Of a stretch of DNA of 64,000 nucleotides, positions 18,384 to 29,074 are shown piece by piece. Position numbers and translations under genes: made by a program. The notes beneath the pieces were generated by a model. The model ran no database searches. It was given only the letters and a program-made list of their open reading frames with translations, and was not told where the DNA came from. Source of the DNA: JAVBOW01 sp031550125 (GTDB lineage Bacteria; Bacteroidota; Bacteroidia; Bacteroidales; Rikenellaceae); contig JAVBOW010000026.1 in NCBI GenBank assembly GCA_031550125.1, positions 6,305 through 70,304 on the forward strand, read 5' to 3'. Each line of letters begins with the position of its first letter. Positions within the stretch are counted from its first letter, which is position 1.

Positions 18384-20663
18384 TTATTGGTTTATATCCG
18401 CCTGGTTGGCCAGCGCCACGGTGGCCAGGTTGACCAGTGAGCGGATAGACGAGGTTTCTGCTATCAGGTGTACTCCGGCTTGCAGCCCCATGAGTATGGG
18501 ACCTGTTATTTCCGCTCCGCCGAGCCTCTCCACCATCTTGTACGATATATTGGCGGCCGACAGGTTGGGGAAGATGAAGGTGTTCACTTCGCGTCCGCCG
18601 AGTTTATTGAACGGGTAGTTCTCCGCCCTCACGGCGGCGTCGAGGGCAATGTCTGCTTTCATTTCGCCGTCCACGAGTATGTCTGGATACTGGTCGTGCA
18701 GCATTTGCACTGCCCGGGCCACGGTGAGCGCCTCCCGCTCGGTGTCGGTGCCGAAGTTGGAGTGCGAAAGCATGGCTATCACCGGTTCCTTGCCGAACCG
18801 GCGTACGGTCGACGCGGCCATGCGGGCTATGTCCACCAGCTGCTCGGCCGAGGGCGACGGGTTGACGGCCATGTCGGCGAAGAATATAGGTCCCTTGCGG
18901 GTGGACACTATCACCATCGAGGCCAGCGTCTGCTGTTTGGAGGCGGTGAATATGTCGCTTACTGGGATAAGGTCGCGCGTGTAGCGGCGGCTGTAGCCCA
19001 GCAGGGCGGCGTCGGCGTCGCCCGCCGCCACCATCATCGGCACGAACCAGTTGCGCTGCATGGCGTATTTGCGCGCCTCGGTGAGGCTCATTCCGTTGCG
19101 CCCCAGGCGCGTGTGCAGCATCGCGGCGTATCTTTCCCTCTGCTGGGCGAGTTCGTCGCTGCGGAAATCCACTATCTCGATGCCCGCCAGATCCACGTTG
19201 TTGGCCTGGGCCAGTTCGTGTATCCTTTTTTTCCCTCCGATCAGTATGGGGTAGGCCAGGTGGTCGGCCACGAGGTGCGCAGCGGCCTGTATCCAGCGCA
19301 GTTTGGTACCCTCGCTGAGTACTATGCGGCGGCGCGGGGCGTTTACCGCCTTGGTGCGCAGCGCCCTGAGGAGTTTGTCGCCGCGTCCCATGCGCCCTTC
19401 CAACTCAAACCGGTAGGCGTCCCAGTCGTCTATCGTCTTGCGCGCCACGCCCGACTCTATGGCCGCTTTGGCCACGGCCGAAGCCACGTGCGTTATCAGC
19501 CTGGGGTCTACCGGCTTGGGTATGAGGTATTCCCTTCCGAAGGTTATTCGTTCGCCGTTGTATGCGGCCTTCACTATGTCGGGTACGGGTTCTTTCGTCA
19601 GGGCGGCCAGCGCCCTTACCGCGGCCACCTTCATCTGTTCGTTGATAGTCGTGGCCCGCACGTCGAGCGCCCCGCGGAAGATGTATGGGAAGCCCAGCAC
19701 GTTGTTCACCTGGTTGGGGTAGTCGCTGCGGCCGGTGGCGTACACTATATCCGGACGCGAGGCCATGGCCTCCTCGTAGGATATTTCGGGGTTGGGGTTC
19801 GCCAGTGCGAAGACGATGGGATCGGCCGCCATGGAGCGCACCATGTCCTGCGTGAGCGTGTCGGCGACCGACAGTCCGAGGAAGAGGTCGGCCCCGGCCA
19901 GAGCCTCCTCTACCCCCGCCAGTTGCCTTTCTGTGGCGAACTCGCGCTTGGTTTTGTTAAGGTCTGTGCGCGAGGTGCTGATAACGCCCTTGCTGTCGCA
20001 CATAACTATGTTCTCGCGGCGCACGCCGAGGGCGATGTAGAGTTTCGAACACGATATGGCCGCCGCCCCTGCTCCGTTAACCACTACCTTTATCTCGCCT
20101 ATATTCTTGCCTACTATTTCCAGTGCGTTGAGCATGGCCGCCGCCGATATTATGGCCGTGCCGTGCTGATCGTCGTGCATGACGGGTATGTTGAGTTCGG
20201 CCTTCAGCCTCTCCTCTATCTCGAAACACTCGGGGGCCTTGATGTCTTCGAGGTTTATGCCGCCGAATGTGGGCGAAATGTTCTTTACGGTCTGGATAAA
20301 CGCCTCGGTATCGGTGGCGTCCACCTCGATATCGAATACGTCTATGTCGGCGAAGGTTTTGAACAGCAGTCCCTTGCCTTCCATTACGGGTTTGCCGGCC
20401 TGCGCGCCTATGTTGCCCAGGCCCAGCACCGCCGTGCCGTTGGATATTACTGCCACCAGGTTGCCTTTGGCGGTGTACAGGTAGGCGTCCTCGGGATTCT
20501 TCTCTATTTCCAGGCACGGCTCGGCCACGCCGGGCGAGTAGGCGAGCGAAAGGTCGCGCTGCGAGCTGTACGGTTTGGTGGGGACCACCTCTATTTTGCC
20601 GGGACGCCCCTCGGCGTGGTAACGCAGAGCCTCTTCGCGGCGGTTTTTGGAGTTAGACGACAT
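18384..20663 (-). CDS. maeB: NADP-dependent malic enzyme with phosphotransacetylase-like domain
   Basis: The enzyme decarboxylates malate to pyruvate with reduction of NADP. The 759 residues contain an N-terminal malic domain (YSPGVAEPCLEIEKNPEDAY, DIDVFDIEVDA, MHDDQHGTA), an NAD-binding domain (VVNGAGAAAISC) and a C-terminal phosphate acetyltransferase-like domain from about residue 430 (LIGGKKRIHELA, VANPSPSAEQLVDIA-like and SHSNFGT blocks). In characterised MaeB proteins the PTA part serves acetyl-CoA regulation rather than catalysis. The 20663 start gives MSSNSKNRREEALRYH; the frame stays open further upstream but that would run through the divergent gene at 20760. It leads a two-gene transcript with the GH2-like gene. 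Confidence 0.94.
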   Translation of the reverse strand: MSSNSKNRREEALRYHAEGRPGKIEVVPTKPYSSQRDLSLAYSPGVAEPCLEIEKNPEDAYLYTAKGNLVAVISNGTAVLGLGNIGAQAGKPVMEGKGLLFKTFADIDVFDIEVDATDTEAFIQTVKNISPTFGGINLEDIKAPECFEIEERLKAELNIPVMHDDQHGTAIISAAAMLNALEIVGKNIGEIKVVVNGAGAAAISCSKLYIALGVRRENIVMCDSKGVISTSRTDLNKTKREFATERQLAGVEEALAGADLFLGLSVADTLTQDMVRSMAADPIVFALANPNPEISYEEAMASRPDIVYATGRSDYPNQVNNVLGFPYIFRGALDVRATTINEQMKVAAVRALAALTKEPVPDIVKAAYNGERITFGREYLIPKPVDPRLITHVASAVAKAAIESGVARKTIDDWDAYRFELEGRMGRGDKLLRALRTKAVNAPRRRIVLSEGTKLRWIQAAAHLVADHLAYPILIGGKKRIHELAQANNVDLAGIEIVDFRSDELAQQRERYAAMLHTRLGRNGMSLTEARKYAMQRNWFVPMMVAAGDADAALLGYSRRYTRDLIPVSDIFTASKQQTLASMVIVSTRKGPIFFADMAVNPSPSAEQLVDIARMAASTVRRFGKEPVIAMLSHSNFGTDTEREALTVARAVQMLHDQYPDILVDGEMKADIALDAAVRAENYPFNKLGGREVNTFIFPNLSAANISYKMVERLGGAEITGPILMGLQAGVHLIAETSSIRSLVNLATVALANQADINQ

Positions 20664-20677
20664 TCTATATCTTTTTA

Positions 20678-20685
20678 TATCTTTG
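20678..20685 (+). promoter_or_regulatory. -7 element TATCTTTG for the HsdR-N-like gene
   Basis: TATCTTTG on the plus strand, 74 nt before the ATG at 20760 and very close to the divergent maeB start. A weaker TATCTTTA on the minus strand at 20715-20722 may serve maeB. Confidence 0.45.
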
Positions 20686-20759
20686 TACGGTAAGTTGTCC
20701 TGGAAAATTTGGGATAAAGATACGCATTTTGCACGACTATCCCATTTAAAAAAACTTAA

Positions 20760-21209
20760 ATGAACCTTCCCCGCCTCAATTTTCCCCAATACTCTTTCCG
20801 CATGACGGAGCGCGAGGGCAAACTTTTCATATGGGACGACCTGCGCCGCTGCTGGTTGCGATGCACGCCCGAAGAGTGGGTGCGCCGGCATGCGGTACGC
20901 TGGATAGGCTCGCAGGAGGGAGCTGCCCCCGCTCTCATAGTGCAGGAGCATGCGGTGAAGGTATGCGGTATGGATCAGAGGGCGGACGCGGTGCTGTTCG
21001 GCGCCGACGGCCGTCCGCTGCTGCTTGCCGAATGCAAAGCGCCCGGCGTGGATATAGATTCTGCGGTACTGGACCAGGCCGTACGATACAACCATATTCT
21101 TGGCGCACGCTATATTATGCTCACAAACGGGATGCACCACTATTTTTTCGAACATGAAACCGGAGGAGGTTATAGCCGCCTCGAATCCCCGCCCGAACTG
21201 TCCCTGTAG
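20760..21209 (+). CDS. Solo type I restriction HsdR N-terminal-like protein
   Basis: This 149-residue protein matches the HSDR_N_2 family, the nuclease fold found at the N-terminus of type I restriction R subunits but here alone. A PD-(D/E)xK-like core is visible: D76 in MDQRADAVLF, E91 and K93 in LLLAECKAP, followed by the DSAVLDQAVRYN helix and a LTNGMHHYFF strand. There is no helicase domain and no HsdM or HsdS nearby, so it is not a complete restriction system. Solo copies of this family are common in Bacteroidota and their role is unknown. A DNA-binding or nuclease role is inferred only from the fold. Confidence 0.8.
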   Translation: MNLPRLNFPQYSFRMTEREGKLFIWDDLRRCWLRCTPEEWVRRHAVRWIGSQEGAAPALIVQEHAVKVCGMDQRADAVLFGADGRPLLLAECKAPGVDIDSAVLDQAVRYNHILGARYIMLTNGMHHYFFEHETGGGYSRLESPPELSL

Positions 21210-21306
21210 CCGGAATTTGGCAAAATTCCATAATCTGCCGAGCCCTAAATCGTTAAAAAGTTATTAACAATTAGGCGTTTTCGTTATGCTCTCACAATAA
21301 AAGATT

Positions 21307-21314
21307 TATATTTG
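21307..21314 (+). promoter_or_regulatory. -7 element TATATTTG of the 21380 beta-barrel gene
   Basis: TATATTTG within an AT-rich region, giving a leader of about 60 nt before the ATG at 21380. Confidence 0.6.
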
Positions 21315-21379
21315 CCGCAGATTTGGGAAAATTATAATGCCCGAACCGCAAAAAAGTTTAATTAAAACCTTTTAATGCA

Positions 21380-21949
21380 ATGAAAAAAGTAATTGTTCTG
21401 ATCGCTGCCGTTGTTATGGCCGCTTCGGTTAACGCTCAGTGGTATGTTAGCACTGGCAATTTCGGTGGTAACCTTTCTCTTGTTGACCTTATCGGTCTCG
21501 GCGAAGGTGAAATCACTCCCGGTGCGCTGATGTTCACCGGTATCAAATCTGTTGACGGTGAAACTGCCTGGGGTCTTGCTCCCGAGATAGGTTACAACCT
21601 AAACGACAAATGGTCGGTTGGTTTGGGCCTGGGTTATGCCCACTTTGCCGAGAAAGAAAACGCATACGGTTTCAATGCTTATGCCCGTTGGTTCGGTTAC
21701 CGCAATGGTAACTTCTCGCTCTACCTGCAGGCTGATTTCAAATACTCGGCTATGTCGGGTGACAACGCTCCTGACCTCAACGCATACTCTGTAGGCGTTA
21801 TCCCCGGTGCCGCTTACTCTTTCAACGATCATTTCTCGATGAACGCTTCGCTCGGCAACCTCGGTTACTCGAAAATTAAAGATCAGGACGGCGTATTCAG
21901 CCTGAATATCAACAACGGCCTGAATTTCGGTCTTACCTATAGCTTCTAA
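21380..21949 (+). CDS. Small outer-membrane beta-barrel protein
   Basis: This 189-residue protein starts with a signal peptide (MKKVIVLIAAVVMAASVNAQ, cleavage after NAQ) and continues with alternating amphipathic strands rich in Gly, Tyr and Asn, ending in LNFGLTYSF, a C-terminal aromatic typical of outer-membrane barrels. The family is the OmpX/porin-like beta-barrel group; function is unknown. Codons such as GGT, GTT, CTT and GCT are frequent, unlike the C/G-ending codons of neighbours, which suggests strong expression. It has its own promoter motif and terminator, so it is monocistronic. Confidence 0.82.
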   Translation: MKKVIVLIAAVVMAASVNAQWYVSTGNFGGNLSLVDLIGLGEGEITPGALMFTGIKSVDGETAWGLAPEIGYNLNDKWSVGLGLGYAHFAEKENAYGFNAYARWFGYRNGNFSLYLQADFKYSAMSGDNAPDLNAYSVGVIPGAAYSFNDHFSMNASLGNLGYSKIKDQDGVFSLNINNGLNFGLTYSF

Positions 21950-21977
21950 TTACCGCGCACACCACGAGTGCAACTAA

Positions 21978-22009
21978 AATACGGACGGTCCGAGAGGGCC
22001 GTCCGTATT
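21978..22009. terminator. Bidirectional hairpin between beta-barrel gene and asnA
   Basis: A 14-bp stem (21978-21991 with 21996-22009; one G-U pair) is followed by a T-rich run on the plus strand and preceded by an A run, placed between two convergent stops. Confidence 0.8.
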
Positions 22010-22035
22010 GTTTTGCCATGCTTTGCCGCCGTGCG

Positions 22036-23073
22036 TCAGACCAACTCTATGCCTCCCGCGCGGCACGCGTCTATCATCTCGTCGGGCCATATGCTGCTCT
22101 GTATCTCGCCTATATGGGCTTTGCGCAACAGGTACATGCACAGGCGTGACTGGCCTATGCCGCCGCCGATGGTTTGCGGAAGCTGGCCGGCCAGCAGTTT
22201 TTTGTGGAAATACAGCTCTCTTTTCCATTCCTGGCCGCGCTGTGTCAGCTGCCTGTCGAGCGATTCGGGACTTACGCGGATGCCCATGCTCGATATCTCG
22301 AAAGCCATCTCCAGCACCGGGTTCCACAGCAGGAGGTCGCCGTTGAGTCCGTTGAAACCGTCGCCGTTGGGTTCGCTCCAGTCGTCGTAGTCGGCCGCGC
22401 GGCCGTCGTGCGGCTTTCCGTCGCCCAGGGGGTGGCCTATACCTATCAGAAATACGGCCTTGTGTTTGCGGACTATCTCGTTCTCTCGCTCTTTAGGCGA
22501 CAGGCCTGGATGCATGTCGAGGAGTTCCTGCGCGTGGATGAAGAAAATATCTTCGGGCAGCTGGGGCGTTATCTGCGGAAACTCCACGTAGAGTTTGTTC
22601 TCTGTTACCTTTATCGACTCGTAGATGCGCCTTACCGTCTTTTTCAGGAATTCCAGGCTGCGCTCTTCAGGCAGCATGACCTTTTCCCAGTCCCATTGGT
22701 CGACGTAGATAGAGTGGATGTTGTCCAGCTCCTCGTCCGGGCGCAATGCGTTCATGTCCGTGTATATGCCCCTTCCCGGCGCAATGTTCATCTGCGCCAG
22801 TTTCAACCGCTTCCATTTGGCCAGCGAGTGTACCACCTCGGCCGGAGATTCGCCCATGTCCCTTATGGGGAATGACACGGGACGCTCCACGCCGTTGAGG
22901 TCGTCGTTTATGCCCGTACCCTGCAGCACCACCATGGGGGCGGTGACCCTCAGCAGGGCGAGTTGCGCCGACAGGTTGTCCTGGAACATGTCTTTGACAT
23001 GTTTGATGGCCTGTTCGGTCTGCTCGGCGGAGCCTAATATGTTGCTGTAAGAGGGCGGTATGAGTACGGCCAT
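22036..23073 (-). CDS. asnA: Aspartate--ammonia ligase (asparagine synthetase A)
   Basis: AsnA makes asparagine from aspartate, ammonia and ATP. The 345 residues fit the family length, with signature blocks LLRVTAPMVVLQGTGINDDL, RPVSFPIRDM, YVDQWDWEKVM and the ATP-binding GGGIGQSRLCMYLL near the C-terminus; the fold is related to class II aminoacyl-tRNA synthetases. It is the last gene of a dnaX-tyrS-asnA transcript, 22 nt after tyrS. Confidence 0.96.
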   Translation of the reverse strand: MAVLIPPSYSNILGSAEQTEQAIKHVKDMFQDNLSAQLALLRVTAPMVVLQGTGINDDLNGVERPVSFPIRDMGESPAEVVHSLAKWKRLKLAQMNIAPGRGIYTDMNALRPDEELDNIHSIYVDQWDWEKVMLPEERSLEFLKKTVRRIYESIKVTENKLYVEFPQITPQLPEDIFFIHAQELLDMHPGLSPKERENEIVRKHKAVFLIGIGHPLGDGKPHDGRAADYDDWSEPNGDGFNGLNGDLLLWNPVLEMAFEISSMGIRVSPESLDRQLTQRGQEWKRELYFHKKLLAGQLPQTIGGGIGQSRLCMYLLRKAHIGEIQSSIWPDEMIDACRAGGIELV

Positions 23074-23095
23074 TGCCTTATAAATGAAAGTATCG

Positions 23096-24388
23096 TCAGC
23101 CGACGGTAATTATATAGTAATTTTTTTTGCCTTTCTGCACCAGCAGATATTTGCCCGAGATCAGGTCGGCCCCGGTCACGCGGCGGTCGATGGCCGCCAC
23201 CTTTTCCTTGTTTAGCGACACGCCTCCGCCCTGCACCAGCTTGCGCGCCTCGCCTTTCGACGGGAATATCGGCGCGGCTTCGGCCGTAAGGTCGACGAAA
23301 GCCGTCCCTTCGCCCTCCAGGAGCGATCCGTCAACCGCGAATTGCGGCACGCCGTCGAAAACTTGCAGAAAAGTCTGCTCGTCCAGCCTGCGCAGCGCCT
23401 CCGACGTTGAGTTGCCGAAGAGTATGGCCGACGCCTCGACGGCCTTCTCGTATTCCCCGCGCGAGTGTATCGTTACGGTGATCTCCTCCGCCAGGCGTTT
23501 CTGCAGTGCGCGCTCGTGGGGCGCGGCGGCGTGCTGCGCTATCAGCGCGTCTATGGAGGTCTTGTCGAGCAGGGTGAATATCTTTATGTAGCTCGCCGCG
23601 TCCTGGTCGCTTACGTTGAGCCAGAACTGGTAGAACTTGTATGGCGACGTGTAACGGGCGTCCAGCCAAACGTTGCCGCTCTCGGTCTTGCCGAATTTGG
23701 AGCCGTCGGCCTTTTTTATCAGCGGGCATACTATAGCGTATGCCTCGCCCTGGTCGGATCGGCGTATGAGTTCGGTGCCGGTGGTTATGTTTCCCCATTG
23801 GTCGGAGCCGCCCAGCTGCAATTTGCAGCCGTATGTGCGGTAGAGGTGCAAAAAGTCGTAACCCTGCACCAGCTGGTAGGTGAATTCGGTGAACGACATG
23901 CCGTCGCCTTCGCCGCTGAAGCGTTTCTTTACCGAATCTTTGGCCATCATGTAGTTGACGGTGATGAGTTTGCCCACGTCGCGTATGAAGTCGAGGAACG
24001 TGAAATCCTTCATCCAGTCGTAGTTGTTCACCATTACGGCGGCATTGGGGGCGTCTGACGTGAAGTCTATCAGGCGCGAGAGTTGGGCCTTGATGGCATC
24101 CTGGTTATGTCTCAAGGTCTTTTCGTCGAGCAGGTTACGCTCGGCCGATTTGCCCGACGGGTCGCCTATCATTCCCGTGGCACCGCCCACCAGGGCTATG
24201 GGGCGGTGGCCGCACACCTGCAGGTGTTTGAGTATCATTACGCCCACCAGATGTCCTATATGCAGCGAGTCGGCCGTGGGGTCTATGCCCAGATAGGCCG
24301 TCGTCATCTCTTTGGCTAATTGCTCTTCGGTTCCGGGCATCATGTCGTGGATCATCCCGCGCCACTTCAGTTCTTCTACGAAATTCAT
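23096..24388 (-). CDS. tyrS: Tyrosyl-tRNA synthetase
   Basis: This class I synthetase charges tRNA-Tyr. In its 430 residues are the HIGH-type motif LHIGHLVG, the tyrosine-binding YQLVQGYDFLHLY helix with GGSDQWGN, the KMSKS-like loop SKFGKTESG and a C-terminal S4 RNA-binding domain (KLVQGGGVSLN). It lies 16 nt after dnaX and 22 nt before asnA on the same strand. Confidence 0.97.
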   Translation of the reverse strand: MNFVEELKWRGMIHDMMPGTEEQLAKEMTTAYLGIDPTADSLHIGHLVGVMILKHLQVCGHRPIALVGGATGMIGDPSGKSAERNLLDEKTLRHNQDAIKAQLSRLIDFTSDAPNAAVMVNNYDWMKDFTFLDFIRDVGKLITVNYMMAKDSVKKRFSGEGDGMSFTEFTYQLVQGYDFLHLYRTYGCKLQLGGSDQWGNITTGTELIRRSDQGEAYAIVCPLIKKADGSKFGKTESGNVWLDARYTSPYKFYQFWLNVSDQDAASYIKIFTLLDKTSIDALIAQHAAAPHERALQKRLAEEITVTIHSRGEYEKAVEASAILFGNSTSEALRRLDEQTFLQVFDGVPQFAVDGSLLEGEGTAFVDLTAEAAPIFPSKGEARKLVQGGGVSLNKEKVAAIDRRVTGADLISGKYLLVQKGKKNYYIITVG

Positions 24389-24404
24389 AAATTCAGACTG
24401 TATC

Positions 24405-26174
24405 TTATTCCAATTCGAAATCGAGTTCCTTGCGCAACTGCGCCACCAGCGGATTCATGTCGGTAAGGTATTTGAGCCTGTCCTCCACCTTTACCGGCTT
24501 TTTTATCCCGTGATTCTCTATTACTTTGACTTCCATTTCTATCCGCCCCGTCACTCCGGCCACGGCCGCCAGCATATCGAGTATTTCGGTGCGGTTGCGC
24601 ATTATCTCGTCGTGCAGTTCCTGGCTGCCGGCCGCCACTTTTATAGTGTTGCCATCCACGGCCATGCCGGTAAAGGCCGAAGCTATACGCGGGCGCTCGG
24701 CCTGCAGGCTTTTTTGGAAACGGGTGGCGAAATGCGCTATCTTTTTCCCCGCTTCGGGATCTATGGCATCGTTCTCCCGTTTCTCGCTCTCTTCCGGCCC
24801 TGCGGGCGTTTGAGGACGCAGGGGTGAGCTTAATATAGACGCTATGGATTGTCCCGATATGCCTGTCCCGGACGAAGTTGCGGCCGCATGCCTGGTCTCT
24901 GGTTTGGCCTCGGGCCTTTGCTCGGGCGGAGCAGGGGGCGCGGGCGTCGCCGCAGGGACGGGCGTTTCTTTCTCCGGTGCAGGATCAGGGACTGGCTGAG
25001 ATGCCGGCGTTACCGTCGGTTGAGATGTAATGTGTTGATTCTTTTTGAGTTCCGGCAATGAGGCGTTTACGCGATCACTTTTTTTTTCACCCATGCCACT
25101 CAGTTTCATAAGTCCCAACTCTACGTGGAGCCTTTGGTTGAGTGCGGTCTTGAGCGAACTCTCCAACTCGGACAGCAGCGCTATGGCGCCGAAAAGGAAT
25201 TGCACGTCGCACTGCGCCGACTGCTGTTTGTAACGTTCGAGTAACGAACCTGTTATTTCCAGCACAGGTAGCGTCTGCGGGCTTTTGCACATCAGCAGGT
25301 CGCGGAAATGGTTGCTCAGTCCGGCCATGAAGGTCTGTCCCGAAAAACCGGCGCGCAACACGGCGTCGAAAGCCTTTAGCGCGCCCGGATAGTCGCCCGA
25401 GGAGAGCATCTGCGTAACGCCGAAATATATATCGTAGTCCAGCACGTTGAGCGTCTGGGCTACTTCTTTGAAATGCAGTGTGTTGCCGCAGAACGATACG
25501 GCTTTGTCGAACATCGACAGCGCGTCCCGCATGCCTCCGTCGGCCTTTTGCGAGATTAGGTTTAGCGACTCGTCATCGGCCGTCACCCCCTCCTGCGAGG
25601 CCACGTATTTCAGATAGGCCACGCCGTCCTCCACGCGTATGCGGTTGAAGTCGTATATCTGGCAGCGCGACAGGATGGTGGGTATTATCTTATGTTTTTC
25701 CGTCGTCGCCAGGATGAATATGGCGTGGGCGGGAGGTTCTTCGAGGGTTTTGAGGAAGGCGTTGAAAGCCGCCGCCGAGAGCATATGCACCTCGTCTATG
25801 ATATAGACGCTGTAACGTCCTATCTGGGGCGGTATGCGCACCTGCTCGGTCAGCGATCGGATGTCCTCCACCGAGTTGTTCGACGCGGCGTCCAGCTCGT
25901 GTATGTTGAACGAGCGCTCTTCCGAGAACGCGCGGCACGATTCGCATTCGCCGCAGGCTTCGGAATCTTTTGGCGACAGGCAGTTGATGGATTTGGCGAA
26001 TATGCGCGCACAGGTCGTTTTGCCCACTCCGCGCGGCCCGCAGAACAGGTAGGCGTGGGCCAGCTGGCCGCGGCTGATGGCATTCTTAAGGGTGGAGGTT
26101 ATATGGCCTTGCCCCACTACCGTAACGAAGGTCTGGGGGCGGTATTTGCGGGCCGATACGACAAAATGATCCAT
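24405..26174 (-). CDS. dnaX: DNA polymerase III subunits gamma/tau
   Basis: DnaX is the ATPase of the clamp loader. The 589-residue protein has Walker A GPRGVGKTTCARI, a four-cysteine zinc module (C..CGECESC), Walker B with DEVHML and the sensor EPPAHAIFILATT, then domain III, a proline-rich linker (about residues 395-470) and a C-terminal region. The start at 26174 gives MDHFVVSARKYRPQTF, the conserved N-terminus, and sits 18 nt after a TATCTTTG motif; an in-frame start at 26288 would cross that promoter. It leads the dnaX-tyrS-asnA operon and is divergent from clpB. Confidence 0.95.
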   Translation of the reverse strand: MDHFVVSARKYRPQTFVTVVGQGHITSTLKNAISRGQLAHAYLFCGPRGVGKTTCARIFAKSINCLSPKDSEACGECESCRAFSEERSFNIHELDAASNNSVEDIRSLTEQVRIPPQIGRYSVYIIDEVHMLSAAAFNAFLKTLEEPPAHAIFILATTEKHKIIPTILSRCQIYDFNRIRVEDGVAYLKYVASQEGVTADDESLNLISQKADGGMRDALSMFDKAVSFCGNTLHFKEVAQTLNVLDYDIYFGVTQMLSSGDYPGALKAFDAVLRAGFSGQTFMAGLSNHFRDLLMCKSPQTLPVLEITGSLLERYKQQSAQCDVQFLFGAIALLSELESSLKTALNQRLHVELGLMKLSGMGEKKSDRVNASLPELKKNQHITSQPTVTPASQPVPDPAPEKETPVPAATPAPPAPPEQRPEAKPETRHAAATSSGTGISGQSIASILSSPLRPQTPAGPEESEKRENDAIDPEAGKKIAHFATRFQKSLQAERPRIASAFTGMAVDGNTIKVAAGSQELHDEIMRNRTEILDMLAAVAGVTGRIEMEVKVIENHGIKKPVKVEDRLKYLTDMNPLVAQLRKELDFELE

Positions 26175-26192
26175 AGATTGCGCAATATCGTG

Positions 26193-26200
26193 CAAAGATA
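26193..26200 (-). promoter_or_regulatory. -7 element TATCTTTG of dnaX
   Basis: TATCTTTG on the minus strand, 18 nt before the dnaX ATG; it decides the start choice. I see no clear matching motif for clpB in the rest of 26201-26320. Confidence 0.6.
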
Positions 26201-26320
26201 GACATTTTTTCATCTTTCGGGGCTTCAAAGCGTTCTTTTTGGCATCCGCCGCGAGACAATATGGCATAAACGCCGTGCTGGCAGACATTTTGCAACCGTT
26301 AATGTCAAAAACTACGGAAT

Positions 26321-28921
<2,601 letters not shown>

Positions 28922-28960
28922 CGGTCATAAATTCCTTCCCGGGACCTCGCGTTTACAGAC

Positions 28961-28996
28961 AAAGCAGGGGCCGTCCAAACGGACGGCCCCTGCTTT
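28961..28996. terminator. Bidirectional hairpin between clpB and carB
   Basis: A perfect 16-bp stem (28961-28976 with 28981-28996), AAAC loop and A/T ends, between convergent genes. Confidence 0.85.
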
Positions 28997-29034
28997 GTAG
29001 CGCCTGAGCGCCTTGTCAATACCGGATCAGTTTG

Positions 29035-29074
29035 GCCGCGCATCTTAACGTCAGCCTGTTTTTCAGACCGATCC
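29035..29074 (+). repeat. Intergenic element copy D (right-end fragment)
   Basis: About 40 nt matching the right end of the element copies at 34255 and 56215: a GCCGCGCATCTTAACG-like block, then CCTGTTTTTCAGACCGATCC. It ends exactly at the carB stop codon. The left part and the hairpin are missing. Confidence 0.65.

Noticed and set aside
18468..20693. A 741-codon open frame antisense to maeB, and similar long antisense frames over uvrB (7275-8612), carB and glyA
   Set aside because: They mirror well-conserved genes on the other strand, have no family motifs, and open frames of this kind are expected in GC-rich coding DNA.
20664..21155. An N-terminal extension of maeB of up to 164 residues
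   Set aside because: It would overlap the divergent HsdR-N-like gene and its promoter; the MSSNSKNRREE start fits the family.
20760..21209. A restriction-modification system
   Set aside because: Only the HsdR N-terminal-like domain is present; there is no helicase, methylase or specificity subunit nearby.
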